Shown: piece by piece, positions 1 to 8,334 of the stretch
Position numbering within the stretch: position 1 is the first letter of the stretch
Layout: every line of letters begins with the position of its first letter
Origin: Lachnospiraceae bacterium
GTDB lineage: Bacteria > Bacillota > Clostridia > Lachnospirales > Lachnospiraceae
Length of the DNA: 31,832 bases
Direction: 5' to 3'
Assembly (NCBI GenBank): GCA_900751995.1
Contig: CAADTP010000040.1
Coordinates: 1-31,832, forward strand
Position numbers and translations under genes: made by a program
Notes under the pieces: model-generated
Database searches by the model: none
What the model was told of the DNA's origin: nothing
What the model saw: the letters and a program-made list of their open reading frames with translations, nothing else

Positions 1-1767
1 GATAGCAAGTGCGATACCTACCAGACCTTCTCCGGCGATCATACCAGCACAGTACAGTGTACCATCTGTAACCTGATCGTTCTTTGTTTTTTCATCAACG
101 TTCTTTCTGCCATCCATAAACATACGAACAACACCACCGATCATGATAGTTGCGTTCAGGTAGATTGGAAGGTAAAGACCGATTGCGAAAGGCATTACCG
201 GAATTCTTAAGATTTCCATACCGATTGCAAGGAATACACCGATGAATACGAGTGCCCATGGAAGATTTCCACCCATGATACCCTCAACGATCATCTTCAT
301 CAGGCCTGCCTGTGGTGCCGGAACTTCTGCTCCGCCGTATCCCCATGCTGCATCCAGAAGATACAGAACACCACCGATTGCAAGACCGGAAGCAACAACG
401 CCGATCAGCTCACCGATCTGCTGTGTTCTAGGAGTTGCACCAAGAAGGTATCCTGTCTTAAGGTCCTGAGAAGTATCACCAGCGATAGCTGCGATGATGC
501 AGATTACGGAACCGATTGCGATTGCTGCTTTCATACCATCAATTCCAGTCTGTCCACTACTCTTGATCACTATTGTAGAAATCAGAAGTGTAGCGATTGC
601 CATACCGGAAACCGGGTTGTTGGAGCTGCCGATCATACCAACCATACGAGAAGATACAGTTGCAAAGAAGAATCCGAAGATTACAATGAGGAGTGCTCCG
701 AGCGGATTAACCGGGATAGCCGGTACTGCCCAGATGATCACTACCATTGCAACGATACCGATCAGAATAAAGTTCATCGGAAGATCTCTGTCAGTTCTTG
801 CAGTTCCTTTTACAGATCCGCCCTTCATACTCTTCATAGAATCACGGAATGTGCTGATGATCAGAGGCAGGGATTTGATCAGGGAAATAATACCGCCAGT
901 AGCGATAGCACCTGCACCAATATATTTAACATATTTGCTCCAGATTGCTGCGGCACCGCCAGCTGCATACAGCTGAGAAATAGTCACACCCGGATCAGCC
1001 GGATACAACCATGTGTCTGGTCCAAACAGGCAGATCATAGGAATGATAACCATCCATCCAACGATAGAACCTACGAACATAAAGGATGCGATACGAGGTC
1101 CTACGATATAGCCAACACCGAGAAGTGCCGGATATACTTCCATACCAATTTCACCCTTAAAAGATGTAAATGCTGCAGAAACGTCTGCCGGAATAACCTT
1201 CAGACCATCAACTACGAATTTGAATACTGCTGCAAGTCCCATACCTGAGAATACAGTAGATGCGTTAGCACCACCCTCTTCACCGGCAAGAAGTACATCT
1301 GCGCAGGCAGTTCCTTCCGGATAAAGCAGTGTTGCATGCTCTTTTACGATCAGAGCGTTACGAAGCGGTACCATGAAAAGTACGCCAAGGATACCACCGC
1401 AAAGTGCGATCAGAGTGATCTCAACCAGACTTGGTTTGTCACACAGACCTTCTTCTGCCCATAAAAAAAGAGCAGGCATTGTGAAAATAGCACCTGCTGC
1501 AAGTGACTCACCGGCAGAACCGATGGTCTGTACCAGGTTGCTCTCCAGAATGGAGTTTTTCTTCATGATGACACGGATAACACCCATAGAAATAACTGCT
1601 GCCGGAATAGATGCAGAAACAGTCATACCGACACGAAGTCCGAGGTATGCGTTAGCAGCACCGAATACGATTGCAAGGATGACACCCATGATCACTGATG
1701 TCACCGTCATCTCTGCTGTTACTTTTTCAGCAGGAATATACGGTTTGAACTCTTTGTTGTCGTTCAT
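1..1767 (-). CDS. OPT family oligopeptide transporter (3' end cut by window)
   Basis: Reading leftward from an ATG at 1767 (RBS GGGAGAGG, 6 nt upstream), an open frame of 589 codons runs off the left edge without a stop. The translation begins MNDNKEFKPYIPAEK and is almost entirely hydrophobic membrane segments joined by short Gly/Pro-rich loops. It contains stretches such as AANAYLGLRVGMTVSASIPA and GDTSQDLKTGYLLGATPR, which I recognise as typical of the bacterial OPT (oligopeptide transporter) superfamily. These are secondary carriers that import small peptides, and in some relatives metal chelates, across the cytoplasmic membrane. Family members are usually around 630-680 residues, so the C-terminal segment is probably missing. 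The gene has its own promoter (1811-1839) and stands apart from the VWA gene upstream. Substrate cannot be inferred from sequence alone. Confidence 0.92.
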   Translation of the reverse strand, partial: MNDNKEFKPYIPAEKVTAEMTVTSVIMGVILAIVFGAANAYLGLRVGMTVSASIPAAVISMGVIRVIMKKNSILESNLVQTIGSAGESLAAGAIFTMPALFLWAEEGLCDKPSLVEITLIALCGGILGVLFMVPLRNALIVKEHATLLYPEGTACADVLLAGEEGGANASTVFSGMGLAAVFKFVVDGLKVIPADVSAAFTSFKGEIGMEVYPALLGVGYIVGPRIASFMFVGSIVGWMVIIPMICLFGPDTWLYPADPGVTISQLYAAGGAAAIWSKYVKYIGAGAIATGGIISLIKSLPLIISTFRDSMKSMKGGSVKGTARTDRDLPMNFILIGIVAMVVIIWAVPAIPVNPLGALLIVIFGFFFATVSSRMVGMIGSSNNPVSGMAIATLLISTIVIKSSGQTGIDGMKAAIAIGSVICIIAAIAGDTSQDLKTGYLLGATPRTQQIGELIGVVASGLAIGGVLYLLDAAWGYGGAEVPAPQAGLMKMIVEGIMGGNLPWALVFIGVFLAIGMEILRIPVMPFAIGLYLPIYLNATIMIGGVVRMFMDGRKNVDEKTKNDQVTDGTLYCAGMIAGEGLVGIALAI

Positions 1768-1810
1768 TGTTTTCCTCTCCCTTGTTTTTTTGGTTCATTA
1801 ACCTCAATCT

Positions 1811-1839
1811 ATTATACGCGACTTCATTGGCATTAGCAA
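1811..1839 (-). promoter_or_regulatory. Sigma-A-type promoter for the OPT transporter
   Basis: On the minus strand TTGCTA (1834-1839) and a perfect TATAAT (1811-1816) are separated by exactly 17 bp. Transcription would start about 40 nt upstream of the ATG at 1767. The interval 1768-1915 is otherwise AT-rich and holds no gene; no clear terminator is visible for the VWA gene that ends at 1916. Confidence 0.75.
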
Positions 1840-1915
1840 GAGGAATTTTATGTAATTTTTATATTTTCTTTTTAAATACTTAACATTTTTTAGAAATTTT
1901 GTATATCTTTATCTA

Positions 1916-3709
1916 TTATCCGTCAATTTCAAGCTGTTTTGTCAGATACCTTCCGACAATCTTTGAGAAGTTTTTGATATCACGGATATAAGCAAAGTCC
2001 TTGCCAAATATCTTTTTCTCAGTGGCAAGGTCTTTCTCTTCACCGGCAAATACTCCCAGAACACTGACTTCCAGATTCCTCAGATGCCGTATCTCCGTTG
2101 CCGTATCAGAGATTGCCTCCTTCCCCTGATAAGGTTTCGGATTTCTGGCGTTTGGACGGTTCACCAGCACATCATACGGCTTTCCGTCGCTGAGTACGAT
2201 CAGGATCTTCTTTTCTTCCTCCCTCGCAAGAAGCCCATACCCTGCTGTCTTGATCGCCAGTCCGTCTCTGTTATTGGACGAGGTTACGTAATTAAAAATA
2301 TTCTCATTGGCAGTTCTCGGATCATCATACTCCCTGAACCTGTGAAGGATCGTATAATCCCAGAAAGTACAAAAGCTCATCACCCTGTGCGGGATTTCCA
2401 CATTACTCAGGGCTTCACTGATGATATAAGCCTGCAGTGCCACTTCCCCCTGACGGCTCATCTGCGATCCGCTGGCATCTATCAGTACATCCACAACAAA
2501 CTCCGATGCCTCACCTTTTAGTTCCTGCTCAAAAAACTTCGCATCCCGGCTTCTTCCGATCCTCCAGAGCCTGGACGGAACGATCTGTCCTCTGTCCGAG
2601 AGAACTGTCTGCGTTTCACTCCGAAGGACAAGTGACTTTCGAAGAGTATCCGTCAATACGGAAATGTTTCTCTTCACAATCCTGTGTTTGTCATGATACA
2701 GCCAGATATTCTTGTTTCTCAGACGTTTTGCATACTCATACTGATAATTCCGTTTTGCAGGATTCTTAAGGATCCCCTCCGTAAAATAAAGGCTGCAGTC
2801 ACTGTGGACTCCCCGACACATCAGATAGTTGATCCTTTTTTCCTCCGCTTCACTGAGATAAGTTTTTCCATAATTTAATTCTACATAAGTATAGGCTTTT
2901 TCCAACATCTCCGGCGTGACCACGGTGATATTTTTCTTTTTGTGACGTTTTTCTTCCATTTCTTCTGTCACAGAGCGATCTTCCATACCGGCCATATTGG
3001 TTGTCAGCTGTTCCACATAACTCTCAAGAGCTTCCTCATACATTTCTTCTGAGAGAAAATCTTCCCAGGAATACTCTGTCAGTTCTTCCAGCGTAACTGC
3101 CAGCACCCGCTCAAGATTTCCGTGAAGTCTCTCAAACATCGGATCAACAAGTGCATTATACAGTTCGTCGATCACCCGGATCAGTTCCATGGTATCCTTC
3201 GCTTTTCCCGCCCGGATCACAAGCTCCATAAAGGGCACCATCCTGCGCTCCACCCTGTATTCTCCGCCATCCAGTCTTCGCCTCAAAACAGCAACCTTCA
3301 GCCTTCCAAGGAGATCCTTCTGTGACGGCATCTCCTCAAATTCCTGATCCAGAATATCCTCGAAGGCCTCTCTCTGCATACTCCGGATCCCCGGACGTTC
3401 TTCGCATATTTTTTCTCCGATCGCCTCTTCAATGCAAAGCTGAGCAACGGCTGTCAGTTCACCCTCTCCTGCCTGAAGAAATACTTTTTTGACCAGATAA
3501 AGCCCCAGAAGATCTTTATCATAAAATCTTGCCAGGGCCCCCTGTTTGATTCCGTCGTAAAGAGCGATCGCCCTCGAGCGGAGAAAGAGTGAAATATCCG
3601 GTTTCATATCCAGTTTATAATCACCGCTGACTGTCCACAGAAGATTGCGGATGCGGTTTTCCAGTTCCAGCCGGCTGTCTTCTATTTCCAGTGGTTCTTC
3701 TCTATTCAT
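1916..3709 (-). CDS. VWA domain protein (NorD/CobT/CbbO-like partner of MoxR ATPase)
   Basis: A 597-residue soluble protein. The N-terminal two thirds are charged and helical; the C-terminal ~200 residues form a von Willebrand factor A domain with a MIDAS-type DASGSQ motif and a later SDGKPYD segment. This is the architecture of NorD, CobT and CbbO, which work with a MoxR-type AAA+ ring to activate or load metal into a client enzyme. I chose the ATG at 3709 rather than an in-frame start at 3757. It overlaps the stop of the upstream ATPase by 8 bp (ATGAATAG) and has an RBS (GAGAGG) inside that gene's last codons, so the two are translationally coupled. The client is not known; the third gene of the apparent operon is glutamine synthetase, suggesting that enzyme. 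Family assignment is firm at the domain level, function is inference. Confidence 0.88.
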   Translation of the reverse strand: MNREEPLEIEDSRLELENRIRNLLWTVSGDYKLDMKPDISLFLRSRAIALYDGIKQGALARFYDKDLLGLYLVKKVFLQAGEGELTAVAQLCIEEAIGEKICEERPGIRSMQREAFEDILDQEFEEMPSQKDLLGRLKVAVLRRRLDGGEYRVERRMVPFMELVIRAGKAKDTMELIRVIDELYNALVDPMFERLHGNLERVLAVTLEELTEYSWEDFLSEEMYEEALESYVEQLTTNMAGMEDRSVTEEMEEKRHKKKNITVVTPEMLEKAYTYVELNYGKTYLSEAEEKRINYLMCRGVHSDCSLYFTEGILKNPAKRNYQYEYAKRLRNKNIWLYHDKHRIVKRNISVLTDTLRKSLVLRSETQTVLSDRGQIVPSRLWRIGRSRDAKFFEQELKGEASEFVVDVLIDASGSQMSRQGEVALQAYIISEALSNVEIPHRVMSFCTFWDYTILHRFREYDDPRTANENIFNYVTSSNNRDGLAIKTAGYGLLAREEEKKILIVLSDGKPYDVLVNRPNARNPKPYQGKEAISDTATEIRHLRNLEVSVLGVFAGEEKDLATEKKIFGKDFAYIRDIKNFSKIVGRYLTKQLEIDG

Positions 3710-4619
3710 AGATATCCTCTCTGGTCCATTCTTTCGGAATCCTTGTTCGGACAACATCCTCTACGATTTCCTTTTCAAAGATATCAAAGGTCTTGTTGAC
3801 AACTCCCATCTGCACAGCAAGAGCCGGTGAAAGTCCCACCTTAATGATCCTCATTGCGGCCAGCAGTCCACGAAGATCCAGCGCCTTGGTGGAAATCTCG
3901 CTGTTCAGTGCCTTGAGCTGGAGATCCAGAAACAGTCCGACAAACTGTTCCACTGCTTTTTCCTTCGCATCAGGAAACATTTCTTTAAAAATAAAGCCAA
4001 GCGTCTCCTCTGTCTGTGCAGGCATATCAATGACAAGGAAACGGGAAACCAGTGCTTCGTTCAGTTCCTTGGTTCCTGCATAGCCATAGTTCATGGTTCC
4101 GATAAATCTCGCTGCCGGATGAAGGTCAATCTTGTCATATCCCGGCACATCGATGGAACGACGGTAATCCAGTGTTGCATGGAGCACAGATACCGCATCG
4201 TTTTTGGCCATATTGATCTCATCCAGAATACCAAATCCGCCATACTCCGCACAGCGGTAAATACTTCCCTTCCGAAGCTTCACCTCATTATCCTCGAAGG
4301 TATCTGTTCCGATCAGGTCTCCGCTACTGGTATTTACATGAAAGGATACATTGTAGGACGGACGGTTAAAAATATATGCCAGATTCTCAGCCAGAATATT
4401 CTTTCCGGTTGCCTTCGGTCCGGTCAGAAGCAGGTTCTGACCCTGAAGAATGGCTGCAATCGCCATCTCCAGGATCTCCTTTCCATAGAAGGGAATCGAT
4501 GGCCTGATAATTCTTCCTGCCACTTCATCCTTTACCGGATAAGCCTGTCTGAATTCCTCCGCTCTTTTTATCAGCTCCGGGGAAACATTTTGTTTCTCCA
4601 GAAATTCTAATTCTTTCAT
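3702..4619 (-). CDS. MoxR-family AAA+ ATPase
   Basis: A 305-residue single-module AAA+ ATPase of the MoxR/NorQ/CbbQ type. Visible motifs are Walker A GPKATGKN (residues 67-74), Walker B ILDEIN (131-136), sensor 1 GTMN (174-177) and an arginine-finger region VSRF (191-194). Members form hexameric rings that, with a VWA partner, remodel or activate client enzymes. Walker A is unusual: the Mg-coordinating Ser/Thr after GK is Asn (codon AAT). Lys73 and Walker B Asp133/Glu134 are kept, so ATP binding is likely but hydrolysis may be altered. The ATG at 4619 has RBS GGGAG and lies only 18 bp after the glutamine synthetase stop; the gene overlaps the VWA gene by 8 bp. These three genes therefore look like one transcript. 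Confidence 0.9.
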   Translation of the reverse strand: MKELEFLEKQNVSPELIKRAEEFRQAYPVKDEVAGRIIRPSIPFYGKEILEMAIAAILQGQNLLLTGPKATGKNILAENLAYIFNRPSYNVSFHVNTSSGDLIGTDTFEDNEVKLRKGSIYRCAEYGGFGILDEINMAKNDAVSVLHATLDYRRSIDVPGYDKIDLHPAARFIGTMNYGYAGTKELNEALVSRFLVIDMPAQTEETLGFIFKEMFPDAKEKAVEQFVGLFLDLQLKALNSEISTKALDLRGLLAAMRIIKVGLSPALAVQMGVVNKTFDIFEKEIVEDVVRTRIPKEWTREDIYE

Positions 4620-4637
4620 TTCGCTACTCCCGAAAAA

Positions 4638-6752
4638 TTATACTTCAAAAATCAGATCTCCATAAGAAGGCATCGGCCACATTTCCTTGTCAACCAGCAT
4701 CTCCAGTTCATCAACCGGTTTACGCAGTTCTTCCATGATCTTTGTCACGGTATCTTTACAGTATACAGCACGTTCTCTTCCCTCCGGAACCTGCGGTATT
4801 TCTGCAACAGCTTTGGCAAGTTCATTCATGGCACTGCTGGTTTTCTTAAGAAGCTCACTGCATTTCTCAAGAAGCTCCATCTGTACGCTCACGTCGATCG
4901 GGCCTGCCGCCTTCACTGCGTTGATGGACTCAGCCAGCACTGTGGTATATTTTATTACTGCCGGAATGATCTGCTTGGTTGCGATGTCGATCATAGTCTT
5001 GGCTTCAATGTTAATAGCCTTTGCATAGATTTCATACTGAATCTCCGCACGGGACTGCAGCTCTGTTTCCGTAAATACATGGAATGTCTCAAACAGCTTC
5101 ACTGCCTTCGGTGTGGTAAGTGCCGGAATAGCATCCACCATGGACGGCAGATTCGGAAGTCCGCGGCGTTCTGCTTCTTCGGCCCATTCCGGAGCATATC
5201 CGTTTCCATTGAAGACGATTCTCTGATGGTCGATCGCATATTCCTTGATCAGATCATGGACTGCCATATCAAAGTCATCGGCAGCCTCGAGACGGTCGCA
5301 GGCTTCCTTGAAGGCCTCTGCCGCAATAGTATTAAGAACAACGTTGCACTCTGAGATAGAATCTCTGGAGCCAACCATACGGAATTCAAATTTATTTCCG
5401 GTAAAGGCAAACGGTGAAGTACGGTTTCTGTCTGTTGCATCCTTCATGAAATCCGGAAGTGTTTTAACACCCGTCTCAAGGATGGTTCCCTTCTTGCTGT
5501 GTGTTGCGGTTCCTGTGCTGATAAGCTGATCCATGACATCTCCAAGCTGTTCACCGAGGAATACGGAAATCACGGCCGGCGGTGCCTCGTTGCCGCCAAG
5601 TCTGTGATCATTTCCCACATCCGCAGCAGATTCACGGAGCAGATCTGCATGCGTATCTACAGCCTTGAGGATACAGGTCAGGACAAGCAGGAACTGAATA
5701 TTCTCATGCGGTGTCTTGCCCGGCTCCAGAAGATTGATGCCGTCATCTGTAGTCAGAGACCAGTTATTGTGTTTACCGGAGCCGTTTACTCCTGCAAACG
5801 GTTTCTCATGAAGCAGACAGCGCATACCGTGACGGCTGGCTACTTTCTTAAGAATACGCATCATGATCTGGTTATGGTCCGCCGCAATGTTTGCAGGTGC
5901 ATAGATCGGAGCTAGCTCATGCTGTGCCGGGGCAACCTCATTGTGCTGTGTCTTGGCTGTCACGCCCAGCTTCCAGCACTCTTCATTGACCTCTTTCATA
6001 TAGGCAGAAATTCTCTGGCGGATGGTTCCAAGATAATGATCATCCATCTCCTGACCCTTCGGCGGCATTGCACCAAACAGAGTTCTTCCTGTATATGTAA
6101 GGTCTTTTCTCTGAAGCCATTTCTCTTTATCAACGAGGAAATACTCCTGCTCTGCACCTACAGAAGGAGTTACTTTCTTTGAGGTTTTGTTTCCAAAAAG
6201 TCGGATAAGACGCAGTGCCTGGACATTGATCGCTTCCATGGAACGCAGAAGCGGTGTTTTCTGATCCAGTGCTTCGCCTGTATAAGAGCAGAATGCTGTC
6301 GGAATACATAAAGTTCCGCCGGCTGCATCATGGCGTACAAAAGCCGGTGAAGTACAGTCCCATGCTGTATAGCCTCTGGCCTCAAAAGTCGCACGAAGTC
6401 CACCTGACGGGAAAGAAGATGCATCTGATTCTCCTTTGACCAGTTCCTTACCGGAAAAACTCATAAGAACCTTGCCGTTTTCTTTCGGTGCGGTAATAAA
6501 GGCATCATGCTTCTCCGCCGTAACACCTGTCAGTGGCTGGAACCAGTGGCTGTAATGTGTTGCACCCTTCTCAATCGCCCATTCCTTCATCTCGTGAGCA
6601 ACCACATCGGCTACTTCCGGAGAAAGTTCCTTGCCTTCCTCAATGGTTTTCTTCAGTTCCTTGTAAACCTTCTTAGGAAGTCTCTCTTCCATAACAGAGT
6701 CATTGAATACATCGCATCCAAAAATTTCTGTTACATTCATATAATCTGACAT
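4638..6752 (-). CDS. glnN: Glutamine synthetase type III
   Basis: A 704-residue enzyme that makes glutamine from glutamate, ammonia and ATP in the cytoplasm. Length and motifs are those of GSIII rather than the ~450-residue GSI: FPSGGLRATFEARGY (114-128), GAEQEYFLVDKE (199-210), EVAPAQHELAP (272-282) and NGSGKHNNWSL (323-333). The C-terminal ~150 residues are helical, as in other GSIII enzymes. The ATG at 6752 follows AAAGGAG. A TATAAT lies at 6774-6779 in the 37-bp gap after the YegS-like gene, though its -35 is poor. I see no riboswitch. The stop is 18 bp from a MoxR ATPase gene which in turn overlaps a VWA gene, suggesting these act with or on the synthetase. Confidence 0.96.
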   Translation of the reverse strand: MSDYMNVTEIFGCDVFNDSVMEERLPKKVYKELKKTIEEGKELSPEVADVVAHEMKEWAIEKGATHYSHWFQPLTGVTAEKHDAFITAPKENGKVLMSFSGKELVKGESDASSFPSGGLRATFEARGYTAWDCTSPAFVRHDAAGGTLCIPTAFCSYTGEALDQKTPLLRSMEAINVQALRLIRLFGNKTSKKVTPSVGAEQEYFLVDKEKWLQRKDLTYTGRTLFGAMPPKGQEMDDHYLGTIRQRISAYMKEVNEECWKLGVTAKTQHNEVAPAQHELAPIYAPANIAADHNQIMMRILKKVASRHGMRCLLHEKPFAGVNGSGKHNNWSLTTDDGINLLEPGKTPHENIQFLLVLTCILKAVDTHADLLRESAADVGNDHRLGGNEAPPAVISVFLGEQLGDVMDQLISTGTATHSKKGTILETGVKTLPDFMKDATDRNRTSPFAFTGNKFEFRMVGSRDSISECNVVLNTIAAEAFKEACDRLEAADDFDMAVHDLIKEYAIDHQRIVFNGNGYAPEWAEEAERRGLPNLPSMVDAIPALTTPKAVKLFETFHVFTETELQSRAEIQYEIYAKAINIEAKTMIDIATKQIIPAVIKYTTVLAESINAVKAAGPIDVSVQMELLEKCSELLKKTSSAMNELAKAVAEIPQVPEGRERAVYCKDTVTKIMEELRKPVDELEMLVDKEMWPMPSYGDLIFEV

Positions 6753-6773
6753 TTTTTTCTCCTTTGATTCTCA

Positions 6774-6779
6774 TTATAG
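6774..6779 (-). promoter_or_regulatory. Candidate -10 element ahead of glnN
   Basis: A perfect TATAAT on the minus strand lies 21 nt upstream of the glnN ATG, in a 37-bp gap. No good -35 is seen 16-18 bp further upstream, inside the end of the YegS-like gene. It may need an activator, or glnN may instead be read through from upstream. Confidence 0.4.
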
Positions 6780-6789
6780 TTCTGCTAAT

Positions 6790-7689
6790 TTATTCCCTGG
6801 TGCTCTTAAGATAAAGATTCAGAGCCTTATGACGATTCTCGATCTCCACCGATCTGTGATCACCGCCAAATTCTCCATCCAGAGTCCATGGAACCTCTTC
6901 CTCTGCCTCGATCAGGAGTTTCTTTGTTTTGAAAGAGTGTACAAGATCCGTATTATCCTCTGCCATCACAAGAGCCGTAATGATCTCCTGTAATTCCAGC
7001 GGGTTCTTGGGATTTACGATCAGTGTCACCTCAAAAAGTCCGTCATTCATATCTACATTCTTACCGGTGAGATTCTTAAAGCCGCCCACTGACCTGGAAT
7101 TGGTCACCATTCCAACAATAAAATCATCCTCTATTTCTATTTCATCTGAAGTAACTTTCATATGATAGGATTTGATGTCAAAAAGACGCTTCACTCCCTC
7201 CAGCACATATGCCACATGTCCAAGAACGTTCTTCAGATCCTGATCTGTCTCGTAGGATACATCTGTAAAAAGGCCAAAAGCAGCTACATAGGCAAATGTC
7301 TGCTGATTAAATCTGCCGATATCACAGTGATAGAGTTCCTCCTCCATGATCATCTCGGCGGCTTTGACCATGTTTTTCGGCATAAACAGACTGTTCGCAA
7401 AATCATTCGTACTGCCGGCAGGAATATACCCGATCGGTACCTGACTTCCCGCCTCCATGATTCCGGTAACCACTTCATCCAGAGTACCGTCTCCTCCGCT
7501 GCATACGATCAGATCGACAGAGTCTGCATACTCCTTTGCTTTCTGGTAGGCATCCTTCGGCGCCTGGGTAGCCCGGATAATGATCTCATAATCATGTCCG
7601 CTGAAAATATCAACGATATCAAGCAGGTTTGTTTTGATCTTGCCCTTTCCTGCTTTGGGATTAAAAATAAAGAGCATTTTCTTTCCCAC
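6790..7689 (-). CDS. YegS/BmrU-family diacylglycerol (lipid) kinase
   Basis: About 300 residues with the DAGK catalytic fold: the N-terminal phosphate-binding FNPKAGKGK stretch and the nucleotide-binding SGGDGTLDEV motif typical of the DgkB/YegS/BmrU family, then a beta-rich C-terminal half. These soluble, membrane-associated enzymes phosphorylate diacylglycerol or related lipids for phospholipid recycling. Start choice: the frame is open to 7788, but the homology begins at KKMLFIFNP. A GTG at 7689 has AAAGGGG 10 nt upstream; the ATG at 7677 four codons later is the alternative. Nothing before 7689 resembles the family. A weak TATGAT lies upstream without a convincing -35. The gene sits between the tRNA terminator and glnN. 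Confidence 0.9.
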   Translation of the reverse strand: MGKKMLFIFNPKAGKGKIKTNLLDIVDIFSGHDYEIIIRATQAPKDAYQKAKEYADSVDLIVCSGGDGTLDEVVTGIMEAGSQVPIGYIPAGSTNDFANSLFMPKNMVKAAEMIMEEELYHCDIGRFNQQTFAYVAAFGLFTDVSYETDQDLKNVLGHVAYVLEGVKRLFDIKSYHMKVTSDEIEIEDDFIVGMVTNSRSVGGFKNLTGKNVDMNDGLFEVTLIVNPKNPLELQEIITALVMAEDNTDLVHSFKTKKLLIEAEEEVPWTLDGEFGGDHRSVEIENRHKALNLYLKSTRE

Positions 7690-7798
7690 GGTCTGGTGTC
7701 CCCTTTCTTTTTGAATTCTTACGCATTTAATATCATACAACAAAACTTTTGAAATTCCTAGACGCAAATTTTCTATAGGTATCACCAAAAAAATTTAT

Positions 7799-7828
7799 GG
7801 TTGTTGTTCACTTCGTTCACAGCAGCCT
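7799..7828. repeat. Dispersed hairpin repeat, copy 1 (short form)
   Basis: Two GTTCAC cores lie between arms GGTTGTTG (7799-7806) and CAGCAGCC (7820-7827), which pair with G-T wobbles on the plus-strand reading. It resembles the first module of the copy at 31733-31763 and lies in the gap between the tRNA terminator and the YegS-like gene. Confidence 0.5.
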
Positions 7829-7843
7829 GCTCTGATTATAAAG

Positions 7844-7872
7844 AAAAAAAATCCCCTGAAATTCAGGGGATT
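7844..7872 (-). terminator. Rho-independent terminator of the tRNA cluster
   Basis: A perfect 10-bp stem (AATCCCCTGA, 7850-7859, with 7863-7872) and 3-nt loop is followed on the minus strand by a run of eight T (7844-7851). It begins 5 nt after the last tRNA. Confidence 0.93.
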
Positions 7873-7876
7873 GAAG

Positions 7877-7950
7877 TAGCGAGAGGGGGATTCGAACCCT
7901 CGACACCACGGGTATGAACCGTGTGCTCTAGCCAACTGAGCTATCTCGCC
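7877..7950 (-). tRNA. tRNA-Met (CAT), distal copy
   Basis: A 74-nt cloverleaf on the minus strand: acceptor GGCGAGA pairs with TCTCGCT (G1:U72 wobble), D-arm AGCTCAGTTGG, anticodon loop TTCATAC with anticodon CAT, T-arm GGTTCGAATCC. A paired first base argues for elongator Met rather than initiator. CCA is not encoded, so it depends on CCA addition, and a CCA-adding enzyme is encoded at 28951-30267. Identical to the copy at 8050-8123. Confidence 0.95.
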
Positions 7951-7967
7951 ATATTTATTTTGATGTA

Positions 7968-8040
7968 TGGGACCTATAGGGCTCGAACCTATGACCCTCT
8001 GCTTGTAAGGCAGATGCTCTCCCAGCTGAGCTAAGATCCC
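7968..8040 (-). tRNA. tRNA-Val (TAC), distal copy
   Basis: A 73-nt cloverleaf: acceptor GGGATCT/AGGTCCC, anticodon loop CTTACAA with anticodon TAC, T-loop TTCGAGC, discriminator A. It differs from the copy at 8140-8212 by one T-loop base. CCA is not encoded. Confidence 0.95.
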
Positions 8041-8049
8041 ATGTCCAAA

Positions 8050-8123
8050 TAGCGAGAGGGGGATTCGAACCCTCGACACCACGGGTATGAACCGTGTGCT
8101 CTAGCCAACTGAGCTATCTCGCC
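8050..8123 (-). tRNA. tRNA-Met (CAT), proximal copy
   Basis: Identical over 74 nt to the Met tRNA at 7877-7950; anticodon CAT in loop TTCATAC. Part of a tandem Val-Met duplication. Confidence 0.95.
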
Positions 8124-8139
8124 ATATTATCTTGAGGTA

Positions 8140-8212
8140 TGGGACCTATAGGACTCGAACCTATGACCCTCTGCTTGTAAGGCAGATGCTCTCCCAGCTG
8201 AGCTAAGATCCC
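8140..8212 (-). tRNA. tRNA-Val (TAC), first in the cluster
   Basis: A 73-nt cloverleaf with anticodon TAC; T-loop TTCGAGT instead of TTCGAGC in the other copy. It is the first tRNA of the transcript, about 50 nt after the predicted start site. Confidence 0.95.
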
Positions 8213-8271
8213 ACTTTCCTGTGTCTGCTGCTTCCGCTCTCTCAGGAGTTTCTCTCACAACCGACTCCGTT

Positions 8272-8300
8272 AGTATACTATGCGTTTCGCAAAGTGTCAA
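8272..8300 (-). promoter_or_regulatory. Strong promoter of the tRNA cluster
   Basis: Consensus TTGACA (8295-8300) and TATACT (8272-8277) are spaced 17 bp on the minus strand. The -35 sits in a perfect 7-bp inverted repeat AAAGTGT-CA-ACACTTT (8291-8306). Confidence 0.9.
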
Positions 8301-8334
8301 CACTTTTTTTAATTTTTTTGAATTTTATTTTTAT

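Noticed and set aside
3709..3757. Upstream start for the VWA protein at 3757
   Set aside because: It would overlap the ATPase gene by 56 bp with no RBS, while ATG 3709 has a good RBS and an 8-bp coupled overlap.
7795..8082. 95-codon minus-strand ORF across the tRNA cluster
   Set aside because: It is the translation of tRNA genes (Met and Val) and their terminator, a common false protein.
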